A DNA stretch of 64,000 bases, taken from a bacterium (lineage in GTDB: Bacteria; Desulfobacterota; Deferrisomatia; Deferrisomatales; Deferrisomataceae). The stretch spans positions 62,001 to 126,000 of the forward strand of contig JALUTY010000078.1 in the NCBI GenBank assembly GCA_027021615.1. Reading direction: 5' to 3'. The number at the start of each line of letters is the position of its first letter. Position 1 is the stretch's first letter. Both the position numbers and the translations under genes were made by a program. Under the pieces are notes generated by a model. The model was not told the origin of the DNA. It did not search any database and worked only from the letters and a program-made list of their open reading frames with translations. This document shows positions 22,620 to 30,778 of the stretch, in pieces.

Positions 22620-23084
22620 TCACGTCGCCAGATCGGCCATCCGGGCCGAGAGCGCGGACACGAGGTCATGGGGCGAGAGGAACACGATCAGCCCCCTGCG
22701 GCCCCCGTTGACCCCGATCGTGTCGAACTCCATCAGGGAGTCGTGGACCCACACCGGCACGGGTTTTCTCACCCCGAACGGGCTGATGCCCCCCACCCGA
22801 TACCCGGTGAGCCTCTCGGCCTCGTCCACCGTGGCCATGCGGGCCGACTTCACCCCGGCCAGACGGGCGAGCTTCTTGAGCGAGAGCTCCCGGTGGCCCG
22901 GGAGCAGGCACTGGCAGAACCGGCGGTCGCCCAGGGCCACCACCAGGGTCTTGGCCATGGCCTCCACCGGCCAGCCCAGGGCCTCGGCCGCGTACTCGGC
23001 TCCCTTGACCCGGTGGTCGTACTCCCGGGCCTCGTGGGGGATCTTCTTCTGCCTCAGGAACCGGATCGCTGGGGTCGTGGCCAT
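22620..23084 (-). CDS. ybaK: Cys-tRNA(Pro) deacylase
   Basis: Clears cysteine mischarged onto tRNA-Pro. A 154-residue protein of the YbaK/ProX editing fold, with PAIRFLRQKKIPHEAREYDH at the N-terminus, the conserved lysine in MAKTLVVALGDRRF, ELSLKKLARLAGVKSARMA and the GYRVGGISPFGVRKPVPVWVH signature of the YbaK branch. The ATG at 23084 has AAGGATGG upstream; an ATG at 23093 is the alternative. A small basic ORF follows immediately. Confidence 0.92.
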   Translation of the reverse strand: MATTPAIRFLRQKKIPHEAREYDHRVKGAEYAAEALGWPVEAMAKTLVVALGDRRFCQCLLPGHRELSLKKLARLAGVKSARMATVDEAERLTGYRVGGISPFGVRKPVPVWVHDSLMEFDTIGVNGGRRGLIVFLSPHDLVSALSARMADLAT

Positions 23085-23242
23085 TGGATCCATCCTTACC
23101 GATCGAGCGGGTTTCGGAGGGACACCTCCGTTTACCACCTTCCCGGCCCCCCGCTCAACGATCGCCGCGCGGGCGGCTTGACGGCAAGGAGCCAGGCACC
23201 CAACATATCGGCTTCCGGTGATGGTTCCGGGCGCGGGGAGTA

Positions 23243-23409
23243 ATACCAAGTTGCGTTCAAAGCCATCAGACCCCTGAACCGGCGGGGCAGGGAGCCTGGT
23301 GGAGCGCCGGGCGCGGCGTAAGTCGGATGCTGCACTCACGCACGGCCGGAACCAGGCTCCTTGCCCCGGCCCCCCCGGGATGGATCTTGCTTTGAACGCA
23401 ACTTGGTAT
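23243..23409. mobile_element. 167-bp MITE-like element with perfect 21-bp terminal inverted repeats
   Basis: Left end ATACCAAGTTGCGTTCAAAG plus C (23243-23263) is the exact inverse of 23389-23409. The interior is GC-rich with no ORF. If the element is counted from CCAAG to CTTGG it is flanked by TA on both sides, as expected for insertion by an IS630/Tc1-type transposase. The inner-left part (TCAAAGCCAT, GACCCCTGA) also occurs at the end of the repeat at 9612-9850. It sits 1-2 bases before the ribosome-binding site of the Yip1 gene. Confidence 0.85.
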
Positions 23410-23424
23410 AAGGAGGGAGATCCG

Positions 23425-23940
23425 ATGCCGAGCACCTTTCTGAGCCGTGTGGTGCGGGCGGCCAAGCTGGATCCGAACCTGTACGAGGAGGTGGAGGCCG
23501 ACCGCTCGGCCCTGGGCCAGGCCGTGGGCGTGGTGGTGCTCTCGAGCGTGGCCGGGGGGATCGGGGGGTACGGCCAGCTCGGCCTCCTGGGCGGCACCCT
23601 GGCTGCCTTGGCCGGGTGGTACGTGTGGGCGTACCTGGCGTACTGGGTCGGCACCCGCCTGTTCCCCGAGCCCGAGACCCGGGCCGACCACGGCGAGCTG
23701 CTGCGCACGGTGGGGTTTGCGGCTTCCCCGGGTTTGATCCGGGTGGTGGGGGTGGTTCCGGCTCTCCAGTGGGTGGTGCACGTGGTGGCGGGGGTGTGGA
23801 CCATCGCGGCGATGGTGGTGGCCGTGCGGCAGGCCCTGGACTACAAGAGCACGGCCCGGGCCGCGGGCGTGAGCCTGCTGGCGTGGGTGGTGCAGGGGTT
23901 CGCTGTGGGGTTACTCGTGTGGCTCTTCGGGGGCTCTTGA
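23425..23940 (+). CDS. Yip1-family membrane protein
   Basis: A 171-residue inner-membrane protein with about five hydrophobic segments after a short cytoplasmic N-terminus (MPSTFLSRVVRAAKLDPNLYEEVEADRSALGQAVGVVVLSSVAGGIGG). The LYEEVEAD-to-first-helix pattern is common in bacterial YIP1 proteins. Function unknown. AAGGAGGG lies 8 bases before the ATG at 23425 and directly abuts the MITE, whose insertion may thus set this gene's expression. The last 30 bases overlap the convergent gene at 23911-24324. Confidence 0.85.
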   Translation: MPSTFLSRVVRAAKLDPNLYEEVEADRSALGQAVGVVVLSSVAGGIGGYGQLGLLGGTLAALAGWYVWAYLAYWVGTRLFPEPETRADHGELLRTVGFAASPGLIRVVGVVPALQWVVHVVAGVWTIAAMVVAVRQALDYKSTARAAGVSLLAWVVQGFAVGLLVWLFGGS

Positions 23941-24324
23941 TCCCCTGGGGTCCGGCCGGAGCAGGGCGGCCAGCCAGACGAGCACGCCCGCCAGCAGGCC
24001 CGCGATCATCGGCGGGATCGCCAGGTCCTCCCAGGCCGCGGGCCGCGCCTTGGTCCCCGCCACCCGTAGGGTGACCCGGGCGCCGAGGGCGTGGGCTTCG
24101 TCGTTGTAGTACCCCTCCAGTGTGGTTCGGGCCGACCCTCCCCCGGGGGAGGGGTACTCCACCACCACGGTCCAGGATCTCACTCCCACCTTCTCCCGGG
24201 CCACCACCGTGCCCGTGACCGGCTGCGACCCGGCCACGAACCGGACCGTGGCGGCCGCGAGCCACAGCGCGGCCGCGAGCGCTACCGCCGCCAGCCCGTA
24301 CAGGGTCCAGCGCACGGCTCTCAC
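23911..24324 (-). CDS. DUF3592-type membrane protein
   Basis: A 137-residue protein: N-terminal membrane segment (YGLAAVALAAALWLAAATVRFVAG), an extracytoplasmic beta domain with VTGTVVAREKVGVRSWTVVVEYPSPGGG and TLEGYYNDEAHALGARVTLRV, and a C-terminal membrane segment (MIAGLLAGVLVWLAALL). This layout is that of DUF3592 proteins. The last 30 bases overlap the Yip1 gene tail to tail. Function unknown. Confidence 0.75.
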   Translation of the reverse strand: MRAVRWTLYGLAAVALAAALWLAAATVRFVAGSQPVTGTVVAREKVGVRSWTVVVEYPSPGGGSARTTLEGYYNDEAHALGARVTLRVAGTKARPAAWEDLAIPPMIAGLLAGVLVWLAALLRPDPRGSRAPEEPHE

Positions 24325-24370
24325 GGCGCCTCCGGCCGATGGCGGCGGGTCGCGGATGCCACGCCGGCCC

Positions 24371-25735
24371 TCAGTTCCGGAACCCCTGGACGGGAGCCGG
24401 AATTCGGCCGCCCCTCCCCACGAACCCGGCGCAGGAAGTGGGGTTCACCGGCATCACCGGCGCCTCGCCCAGCAGCCCCCCGAACCGGACCCGGTCGCCC
24501 GCGACCTTGCCCGGAGCCGGGATGATCCGCACGGCCGTGGTCTTGCCGTTGGCCACGCCGATCGCCATCTCGTCGGCGATGATCCCGGCCAGGGTCTCGG
24601 CGGAGGTGTCGCCCGGAACGGCCACCATGTCGAGCCCCACCGAGCATACCGCGGTCATGGCCTCGAGCTTCTCCAGGGTCAGCACCCCTTCGGCCGCCGC
24701 CTGGATCATGCCCGCGTCCTCGCTGACCGGGATGAACGCTCCCGAGAGCCCCCCGACCGAGGACGAGGCGAACACGCCCCCCTTCTTCACGGCGTCGTTG
24801 AGCATCATCACGGCCGCGGTGGACCCTGGCGCCCCGGCCCGGGCCAGGCCCATGGCCTCGAGGATCCGGGCCACGCTGTCCCCCTCGGCCGGGGTGGGCG
24901 CCAGCGACAGGTCCAGGATGCCGAACCGGGCCCCCAGCCGGCGGGCCACCTCTCGCCCCACCAGCTCCCCCATGCGGGTGATCTTGAACGCGGTCTTCTT
25001 GATGGTCTCGGCCACCTGCCCCAGGTCCGCGTCCGGAGCGAGCCCCTCCAGAGCCCGGCGCACCGCGCCCGGTCCGCTCACCCCCACGAGCACCGTGGCC
25101 TCGGGCTCGCCCGGGCCCAGGAACGCCCCGGCCATGAACGGGTTGTCCTCCACCGGGTTCGCGAACACCACCAGCTTGGCGCACCCGATCCCGTCCCGGT
25201 CGGCCGTGAGCCGGGCCGTCTCTCGGACGATCCGGCCCATCTCGAGGCAGGCGTCCATGTTGATGCCGGTGCGGGTGCTGGCCAGGACCACCGAGGAGCA
25301 CAGCCGCTCGGTCTCCGCGAGCACCCGGGGAACGGCCCGGATCAGGGCCTGGTCCACTTCGGTGGCGCCTTTGTGGACCAGGGCCGAGAACCCGCCCACG
25401 AAGTTCACCCCCACGTCCGCACCGGCCTCGTCCACGGCCCGGGCCACCTCCAAGAACGCCTCGGGCTCGGCCCGGGGCACCACCCAGGCCAGGGGGGTCA
25501 GGCTCACCCGGGTGTTCACGATGGGGATCCCGAACTCGGCCTCGAGAACGGTCGCCACCTCCCCGAGCCGGCCGGCCCGGGCCCGGATCTTGTCGGCCAC
25601 CTTGCGGCCGCACGCCCGGGGATCGGGGTCGGAGCAGTCCCACAGCGAGATGCCGAGGGTGACCGTGCGCACGTCCAGCCGGTCCTCGGCGATCATGCCG
25701 ATGGTTTCGAGGATCTCCTCGCTCGAAAAGCGCAT
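24371..25735 (-). CDS. UPF0210 (PFL) family protein
   Basis: A 454-residue member of the UPF0210/DUF711 family, structurally related to pyruvate-formate-lyase-like barrels but without a known reaction. Conserved parts seen: [93 protein letters not shown] and [20 protein letters not shown]. It is preceded on the same strand by the ACT-domain gene (25956-26234). The two are a widely conserved pair, so a shared, probably amino-acid-linked, function is likely. The 220 bases between them hold short-period repeats. Confidence 0.9.
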   Translation of the reverse strand: MRFSSEEILETIGMIAEDRLDVRTVTLGISLWDCSDPDPRACGRKVADKIRARAGRLGEVATVLEAEFGIPIVNTRVSLTPLAWVVPRAEPEAFLEVARAVDEAGADVGVNFVGGFSALVHKGATEVDQALIRAVPRVLAETERLCSSVVLASTRTGINMDACLEMGRIVRETARLTADRDGIGCAKLVVFANPVEDNPFMAGAFLGPGEPEATVLVGVSGPGAVRRALEGLAPDADLGQVAETIKKTAFKITRMGELVGREVARRLGARFGILDLSLAPTPAEGDSVARILEAMGLARAGAPGSTAAVMMLNDAVKKGGVFASSSVGGLSGAFIPVSEDAGMIQAAAEGVLTLEKLEAMTAVCSVGLDMVAVPGDTSAETLAGIIADEMAIGVANGKTTAVRIIPAPGKVAGDRVRFGGLLGEAPVMPVNPTSCAGFVGRGGRIPAPVQGFRN

Positions 25736-25754
25736 GGGCTCTTCCTGTAACTTC

Positions 25755-25950
25755 CGCTAGAAGGCTAGAACGCTGGAAGGCTGAAACCCTCCGTTCCAAC
25801 AGGTTCTAAGCGTTGCCGTACCTGATCGCCTCCGCCTCACGGTCCGCCGCCGTCCCGCGGGCAGGGGGCCTGGTGGAGAGCCGGGTGCGGCGGCATCAGG
25901 CCCCCCCGAGGCCCAACTCTGACTTCTGAATTCTGTCCTCTGATCCCTGG
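25755..25950. repeat. Mixed repeats between the UPF0210 and ACT-domain genes
   Basis: From left: a period-8 run (AGAAGGCT, AGAACGCT, GGAAGGCT, near 25758-25785), a fragment of the GC-rich repeat family (GGGCAGGGGGCCTGGTGGAGAG at about 25858-25880, also seen at 23284), and a period-7 run (CTCTGAC-TTCTGAA-TTCTGTC-CTCTGAT, about 25916-25943). Three repeat classes thus meet in one 220-base gap. Confidence 0.75.
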
Positions 25951-25955
25951 CTCCC

Positions 25956-26234
25956 CTACACCCGGTGCATGTAGCGGAACACCTCGGCATCCTGCACCAT
26001 GACCTTGAGCCCCATGCCCTCCAGGGCCTCCTCCAGGGTGCGGGACAGCTCTGCCAGGCTCAGGGGGCTCCTCTCCATATCGGCCAGAAGCGTCATGGCG
26101 AAGATGTCTCCGCCGAGGATCTTCTGGTTGATGTCCTCGATGTTCACCGTGGCCTCGGCCAGGGCCGTGGCCACCTTGGCCACGATGCCCACCTGGTCCC
26201 TGCCGAGCACGGTCACCACGATCTTGCGGGCCAT
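25956..26234 (-). CDS. ACT-domain protein (UPF0237)
   Basis: A 92-residue two-ACT-like small regulator: MARKIVVTVLGRDQVGIVAKVATALAEATVNIEDINQKILGGDIFAMTLLADM, in which the GRDQVGIVAKV loop is the usual ligand-binding turn, then SLAELSRTLEEALEGMGLKVMVQDAEVFRYMHRV. It precedes the UPF0210 gene, its usual partner. The ATG at 26234 has AGGAG upstream. Probably senses an amino acid; ligand unknown. Confidence 0.92.
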   Translation of the reverse strand: MARKIVVTVLGRDQVGIVAKVATALAEATVNIEDINQKILGGDIFAMTLLADMERSPLSLAELSRTLEEALEGMGLKVMVQDAEVFRYMHRV

Positions 26235-26300
26235 GAGGGTCACTCCTGAGAACGGCTGGGAAGCTGGAAGCTGGTGTTCCGTTCCACAAAAAAGCATATC

Positions 26301-26481
26301 CATTCCGGCGGTGGGGCTGGGGGCTCCGACGAAGCGCGACGGCCGAGCAGCTCGGGCCGTCCGGCGCCAGGGGAGCGGCTGCGGCGCGTGCTCTCACGCG
26401 CCGCAGCGGACCGCGCCGAGGCGGCCCCTGCGAGGCCGTTCAGCGAAGGAGGGGCCCCCAGCCCCACCGTCCCCGGGAATG
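26301..26481. repeat. About 180-bp nested palindrome
   Basis: Outer arms CATTCC/GGAATG (26301-26306, 26476-26481), 16-bp perfect arms CGGTGGGGCTGGGGGC (26309-26324) and its inverse (26454-26469), and at the centre a 13-bp perfect stem GCTGCGGCGCGTG-CTCT-CACGCGCCGCAGC (26378-26407). No ORF. A REP/BIME- or MITE-like element between the ACT-domain gene and cbiH. The rest of 26235-26606 contains octamer traces (AGCTGGAAGCTGG near 26250, AAAGCTAGAAGG near 26509). Confidence 0.8.
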
Positions 26482-26606
26482 CACGAACTTGCGAACCACG
26501 ACACGAGAAAGCTAGAAGGCCCTGAATCGTTTTCGGGCCTTCCGCCCCTGTTGTTGCCGCCGGCCGGCCGCCGAGGGCCCCTCGCGCCCTTCGGCCCGGG
26601 GGGCGG

Positions 26607-27350
26607 TCACGTCCCTCGTTCGAGCTCGTAGCCCCGGGGGGTGATCAGCCAGTCTCGCCAACGCCGGGTGGAGCGGTTGCCCACGATCACCACGCTCATC
26701 ATGTCCACCGGCTCCCGGGGTACCCTGCCGAGGGTGGTGAGCCGCACCTCCTGGCCCGGCCGCAGGGCGTGGCGCACGATGCCGGCCGGGGTGTCGGGGC
26801 CCCGGTGGGCCGCGAGGATCTCGCAGGCCCGCTCCAGGTGGCGCACCCGCTTGCGGCTGCGGGGATTGTACAGGGCCACCACGAAGTCCGCTGCCGCTGC
26901 CGCCTCCAGCCGCCGCTCGATCGCGTCCCAGGGTGTGAGGAGATCCGAGAGGCTCACCACGGCGAAATCGGTCATGAGCGGTGCCCCCAGGAGGCTCGCG
27001 GCCGCGCTCACCGCGGTGACCCCCGGCACCACCTCCACCGGCACGGTACCCTCGGGGTCGAGCCGCTCCAAGAGCTCCAGCACAAGCCCGGCCATGGCGT
27101 ACACCCCGGGATCGCCGGTGCACACCACGGCCACCCGCCGGCCCGCCAGGGCGGCCTCCACCGCGGCCCGGCACCGCTCGGTCTCCCGGGTCATACCGGT
27201 GGCCACCACCTCCTTGCCCGAGGCCAGATCGCCCAAGAGCCCGATGTACTTCGTGTACCCCACCAGGACCTCGGCCGACTCCAGGGCCCCCAGGGCGCGC
27301 AGGGTCATGTGGGCCCGCCCGCCCGGACCGATGCCGACGACAGAGAGCAT
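26607..27350 (-). CDS. cbiH: Cobalt-precorrin-3 (C17) methyltransferase
   Basis: SAM-dependent methylation and ring contraction at C-17 in corrin synthesis. A 247-residue tetrapyrrole methylase: VVGIGPGGRAHMTLRALGALESAEVLVGYTKYIGLL at the N-terminus, then VAVVCTGDPGVYAMAGLVLELLE, VEVVPGVTAVSAAASLLGAPLMTDFAVVSLSDLLTPWDAIERRL and FVVALYNPRSRKR, all typical of CbiH/CobJ. It is the last gene of the minus-strand cob operon and starts 1 base after the cbiG stop. CbiD and CbiG in the operon point to the anaerobic pathway. Downstream an imperfect GGCC-stem hairpin near 26520 may end the transcript. Confidence 0.94.
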   Translation of the reverse strand: MLSVVGIGPGGRAHMTLRALGALESAEVLVGYTKYIGLLGDLASGKEVVATGMTRETERCRAAVEAALAGRRVAVVCTGDPGVYAMAGLVLELLERLDPEGTVPVEVVPGVTAVSAAASLLGAPLMTDFAVVSLSDLLTPWDAIERRLEAAAAADFVVALYNPRSRKRVRHLERACEILAAHRGPDTPAGIVRHALRPGQEVRLTTLGRVPREPVDMMSVVIVGNRSTRRWRDWLITPRGYELERGT

Positions 27351-27351
27351 G

Positions 27352-28428
27352 TCAGGAAACCTCCTGGGTCGTGCGCGCGACCCCCGGGCGGATCGCCACC
27401 GCCAGGGTCCAGGTGGAACCTTTGACCTTGGGGAGCGCCAGCCGGCCGCCGGGGCTCGCGGCCAGGGCCGCGGCCTCGGCCACGCTGGGGGTGCCCACGG
27501 CCCGGCGGACCCGCTCGGAAGGGGTCGGCACCTCCACCGCCTCCAGCGCCTCGGCCGGGAACACCCGCAGGGGAACCCCCAGCTCCCCCGCCAGGCGGTG
27601 GAGGGCGGGCTCGTCGGCCTTGGCGTCCACCGTGGCCACGGCCGTGAGGCTCAGCTCGCTCCAGCCGGCCCGGCCGAGCGCCGCGCGGATCCCCTCCACG
27701 ACCTCGCCGGGGTCGGCCTCTCGGCGGCACCCCACCCCGGCCACGAGGCAAGGGGGCCGGAGGTACAGTGCCGCTCCCGGCTCGGGCCGCAGCCGGGGGG
27801 ACACCGCCAGGAGCACCCCGGGGAACCCCCGGGCCTCCTCCTCGCTCTCGGTGGCCCGGTCCAGGTGGTCCCGAATCCCGTCCAGGAGGGGAAGCCCCCC
27901 GGCAACGGGATCGGCCCAGGCCCCGACGGGCTCCCCGTTCGCCAGGGCCGCGTTCACGGTCGTGAGCCCCTGCCGGGGCTCCCACCGGAACCCCCGGGCC
28001 TCGGCCCAGACCTCGATCGCCGGCTTTCCGAGGGCATCGGTGGCCGTGGTGATGACCGGCGTCCCGCCGAGAACCCGGGCCGCGTGCCGGGCCAGGTCGT
28101 TGGCCCCGCCCAGGTGGCCCGAGAGGATCGGCACGGCGAACCGGCCGTCGGGATCGAGCACCACCACGGCCGGGTCCCGGGTCTTGTCCTCCAGAAGACT
28201 CGCGATGGCGCGAACCGCGATGCCGGCCGCCATGACCAGGAAAAACCCCTCCGCCTCCTTCCAGAGCCGGGCCAGGAGCGCCGCGACCGGCTCCCGGAGG
28301 GGCTCGTCGCCGTCCACGGCGAACCGCTCCGGCACCCACACCCGGCACCCGGCCAGCCCCTCGGCCAGGCGCCGGGCCGTATCCGCCCCGACCCGCGTGA
28401 GGGCGACGGCGTGAAGCTGTGTGGACAT
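27352..28428 (-). CDS. cbiG: Cobalt-precorrin-5A hydrolase
   Basis: Opens the delta-lactone of cobalt-precorrin-5A, releasing acetaldehyde; a marker of the anaerobic pathway. 358 residues in the usual three parts: N-terminal domain with FFLVMAAGIAVRAIASLLEDKTRDPAVVVLDPDGRFAVPILSGHLGGANDLA, a linker, and the C-terminal CbiG domain with LVAGVGCRREADPGEVVEGIRAAL, VATVDAKADEPALHRLA and GTPSVAEAAAL. The ATG at 28428 begins the conserved sequence. Flanked by cbiF and cbiH; the gap to cbiF is a period-7 array. Confidence 0.93.
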   Translation of the reverse strand: MSTQLHAVALTRVGADTARRLAEGLAGCRVWVPERFAVDGDEPLREPVAALLARLWKEAEGFFLVMAAGIAVRAIASLLEDKTRDPAVVVLDPDGRFAVPILSGHLGGANDLARHAARVLGGTPVITTATDALGKPAIEVWAEARGFRWEPRQGLTTVNAALANGEPVGAWADPVAGGLPLLDGIRDHLDRATESEEEARGFPGVLLAVSPRLRPEPGAALYLRPPCLVAGVGCRREADPGEVVEGIRAALGRAGWSELSLTAVATVDAKADEPALHRLAGELGVPLRVFPAEALEAVEVPTPSERVRRAVGTPSVAEAAALAASPGGRLALPKVKGSTWTLAVAIRPGVARTTQEVS

Positions 28429-28454
28429 TCGGTGCCCTTTGCCCGGGGAGCCTG

Positions 28455-29336
28455 TCAGGGGTCCGTTTCCCCTGTCTTCTGTCCTCTGTCCTCTGATTCC
28501 TGACACCGGAACCCGTGGATGAACCCCGGGTCGTAGAGCTTGGACCGGGGGAAGCCGTCCCAGCCCTGGAGCCGGGGCCGCAGGGCCTCGCCCACCAGGA
28601 TCATGGCCTGCCGCCGGAACCCGGCCTCCCGGACCTTTTCGGCGATGTCCGAGAGCGTACCGGTGACCCACGACCCATCGGGCCACGAGGCTCGGTGGAC
28701 CACAGCCGCCGGGGTTTCCGGGGGTCGCCCCCCCCGGAGGCAGGCCTCCACCACCTCGTCGATCCGGCCCACCGACAGGAACACGCACAGGGTGGCCCCG
28801 GTGGCGGCCAGCCGGTCCAGGGACTCCGCCTCGGGCACCGGGGTCCGGCCGGCCAGCCGGGTGAACACCACGGTCTGGCTGACCCCAGGCAGGGTGAGTT
28901 GGGTGCCCAATGCCGCGGCCGAGGCAAACGCGGAGCTCACCCCGGGGATCACCCGGCAGCGGACTCCCGCGGCCTCGAGGGGCGCGATCTGCTCCTGGAT
29001 GGCGCCGTAGAGCGAGGGGTCGCCGGTGTGGAGCCGCACCACCCGCCGGCCGGCCCGGGCCGCTTCGAGGCAGATCCGGGTCGTCTGCTCCAGGTCCAGG
29101 GGGGCGGTGTCGTGAATCTCGGTCCCGGGCCGGGCCCACCCGAGCACCTCGGGGTTCACCAAGCTGCCGGCGTACAGGATGACGTCGGCCGCCTCCACGG
29201 CCTCCCGGCCCAGCACGGTGATGAGCCGGGGGTCGCCGGGGCCGGCGCCCACGAACACCACCTCGCCGGGGCGAACAGTGGAAGAAATTCGGTCGTCGGT
29301 CGGAACTTCGGTCTTCGGTCGTCGGTCGTCGGTCAT
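28455..29336 (-). CDS. cbiF: Cobalt-precorrin-4 (C11) methyltransferase with repeat-derived ends
   Basis: SAM-dependent C-11 methylation in corrin synthesis. The catalytic core (about residues 22-275) has VVFVGAGPGDPRLITVLGREAVEAADVILYAGSLVNPEVL, RVVRLHTGDPSLYGAIQEQI, VIPGVSSAFASAAALGTQLTLPG and the family's C-terminal strand. The 20 N-terminal residues (MTDDRRPKTEVPTDDRISST) and about 15 C-terminal ones (ESEDRGQKTGETDP) are translations of intergenic period-7 arrays. No start codon exists between the array and the core, so translation seems to begin inside the array; the ribosome-binding site is weak. Confidence 0.9.
   Translation of the reverse strand: MTDDRRPKTEVPTDDRISSTVRPGEVVFVGAGPGDPRLITVLGREAVEAADVILYAGSLVNPEVLGWARPGTEIHDTAPLDLEQTTRICLEAARAGRRVVRLHTGDPSLYGAIQEQIAPLEAAGVRCRVIPGVSSAFASAAALGTQLTLPGVSQTVVFTRLAGRTPVPEAESLDRLAATGATLCVFLSVGRIDEVVEACLRGGRPPETPAAVVHRASWPDGSWVTGTLSDIAEKVREAGFRRQAMILVGEALRPRLQGWDGFPRSKLYDPGFIHGFRCQESEDRGQKTGETDP
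28460..28500. repeat. Period-7 array (CTGTCCT class) at the cbiF 3' end
   Basis: CTGTCTT-CTGTCCT-CTGTCCT-CTGATTC-CTGAC forms the end of cbiF (read on the minus strand as ESEDRGQKTG) and the gap before cbiG. Confidence 0.8.
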
Positions 29337-29600
29337 CGGTCCGGGGCCTTCGGCCCGCTTGAAGGCTGGAAAGCTAGAAAGCTGGAAGGCTGAAAACCTC
29401 CTCCCAGTAACTTCGGTCGTCGGTCGGAACTTCGGTCAACGGTCGTCGGTTTACGGTCTTCGGTTCGCTGGCGGCCAGAGGGTTGGGCAAGCGCACACCA
29501 CGAACCGCCCCTACACTCCAAACAGAAAATCCGTGTCGATCTGTGTCCATCTGTGGCCAAAAGGTTTTCGCTTCCAGCCTCCTAGCCTTCCAGCCTCACC
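29281..29600. repeat. Compound 7-, 8- and 10-bp-period arrays between cbiET and cbiF
   Basis: GGTC recurs at 29291, 29298, 29310, 29317, 29324, 29331 and 29338 (period 7, inside the cbiF N-terminus). An octamer run follows (AGGCTGGA, AAGCTAGA, AAGCTGGA, AGGCTGAA from 29363), then more 7-mers near 29408-29465. Next come three 10-mers ATCCGTGTCG, ATCTGTGTCC, ATCTGTGGCC (29529-29558), and octamers again at about 29575-29600, which encode the end of cbiET. No other feature occupies this gap. Confidence 0.85.
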
Positions 29601-30778
29601 AAACACACCGGGTTCTCCGGGACCATGCGGTGCCGGCCGGCCACGGGGCGGGAGCGGCTGGCGCGCACCTCGGTGATCTCGGGCTCGAGGGACCGAGCCC
29701 GGGTCCACGCGAGCGTCTCGGCCTGGGTCTCCAGGAGCACGGCCGCCACCAGGAGCACCCCGCCGGGCCGGAGCCGCCCCCAGGCCACGTCCAGCACGGC
29801 CGCGAGCCGGCCGCCGCTTCCGCCCACGAACACCCGGTCCGGATCGGGCAGCGCTTTCAGTGCGCCGGGCGCCTCCCCCTCCACCGGAACGAGCCCGGCG
29901 GCCCGGAACCGGCGGCGGTTCTTCCGGATGTGGCTCACGCCCTCGGCGGTCTTCTCCACGGCGTACACGCGCAGGCCCGACCGCAGCAGGCACGCCTCCA
30001 CCGACACCGACCCCGACCCGGCCCCCACGTCCCACAGCACCCCGGCCTCGGGCAGGTCCAGGAGTCCCAGGGCCACGGCCCGGACCTCCCGCTTGGTGAT
30101 CAGCCCCCGGTCGTGGGAGAACGCCCCGTCCGGGATCCCCGGGCCCAACGGCCGGGCCGGGACCCCGTTTCGCAGCAGGAGCACCACGTTCAGGTCCGAG
30201 CCGGTCCAGTCCCGGAACTCCGACACCGGGCCGCGGGTGACCCTCTCGGTGGGGAGGCCCAGGTCCTCGGCCACCACCATCTCGTAGCCGTCCCACCCGG
30301 TGTCCTCCAGGAACGACGCGATCCGGGTCGGGGAGTTCTCCGCGTCCGTGAACACCCCGATCCGCCGGGCCCCCAGAAGCGGGGCCAGGTTCTCCAGGGG
30401 GCGGCCGTGGAGGCTCGCGAACCGGGCGTCGCTCCAGGGCTCGCCCGCCCGGGCGAACGCGAGCTGCATGGACGAGATCGCGGGGACGATCTCCACCTCG
30501 TCCCGGGGGAACCGCCGGAGCACCAGGGCCGCCGCGCCGAAGAAACCGGGATCCCCCGACGCCAGGAGGACCGCCCGCAGGTTCGGGTCGGCCGCGACCC
30601 GAGCCACCACGTCGGTTACCCGGTGATCCTCGAACGGGAGGATCTCGCCCCGGAACCCGGGCACCAGAGCCAGGTGCCGCCGGGACCCGGCGAGCAGGTC
30701 GGCCCGGGCGATGCGCTCGGTCACCTCGGCCGGAAGCCCCCGGGCGCCGGGCTCCACCCCGGCCACCAGCACCCTCAC
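29582..30778 (-). CDS. cbiET: Cobalt-precorrin-7 (C5) / cobalt-precorrin-6B (C15) methyltransferase fusion
   Basis: A 398-residue two-domain enzyme (CobL/CbiET type). N-terminal CbiE methylase (about 1-205): VLVAGVEPGARGLPAEVTERIARADLLAG, LLASGDPGFFG, EIVPAISSMQLAFARAGEPWSDARFASLHGR. C-terminal CbiT domain (about 215-398), a class I SAM methyltransferase/decarboxylase: HDRGLITKREVRAVALGLLDL, LWDVGAGSGSVSVEACLL and FVGGSGGRLAAVLD. The GTG at 30778 overlaps the cbiD stop by 4 bases. The stop codon TAG comes from an octamer repeat (…CTGGAAGGCTAG), so the last residues LEG are repeat-encoded. Confidence 0.94.
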   Translation of the reverse strand: MRVLVAGVEPGARGLPAEVTERIARADLLAGSRRHLALVPGFRGEILPFEDHRVTDVVARVAADPNLRAVLLASGDPGFFGAAALVLRRFPRDEVEIVPAISSMQLAFARAGEPWSDARFASLHGRPLENLAPLLGARRIGVFTDAENSPTRIASFLEDTGWDGYEMVVAEDLGLPTERVTRGPVSEFRDWTGSDLNVVLLLRNGVPARPLGPGIPDGAFSHDRGLITKREVRAVALGLLDLPEAGVLWDVGAGSGSVSVEACLLRSGLRVYAVEKTAEGVSHIRKNRRRFRAAGLVPVEGEAPGALKALPDPDRVFVGGSGGRLAAVLDVAWGRLRPGGVLLVAAVLLETQAETLAWTRARSLEPEITEVRASRSRPVAGRHRMVPENPVCLVRLEG

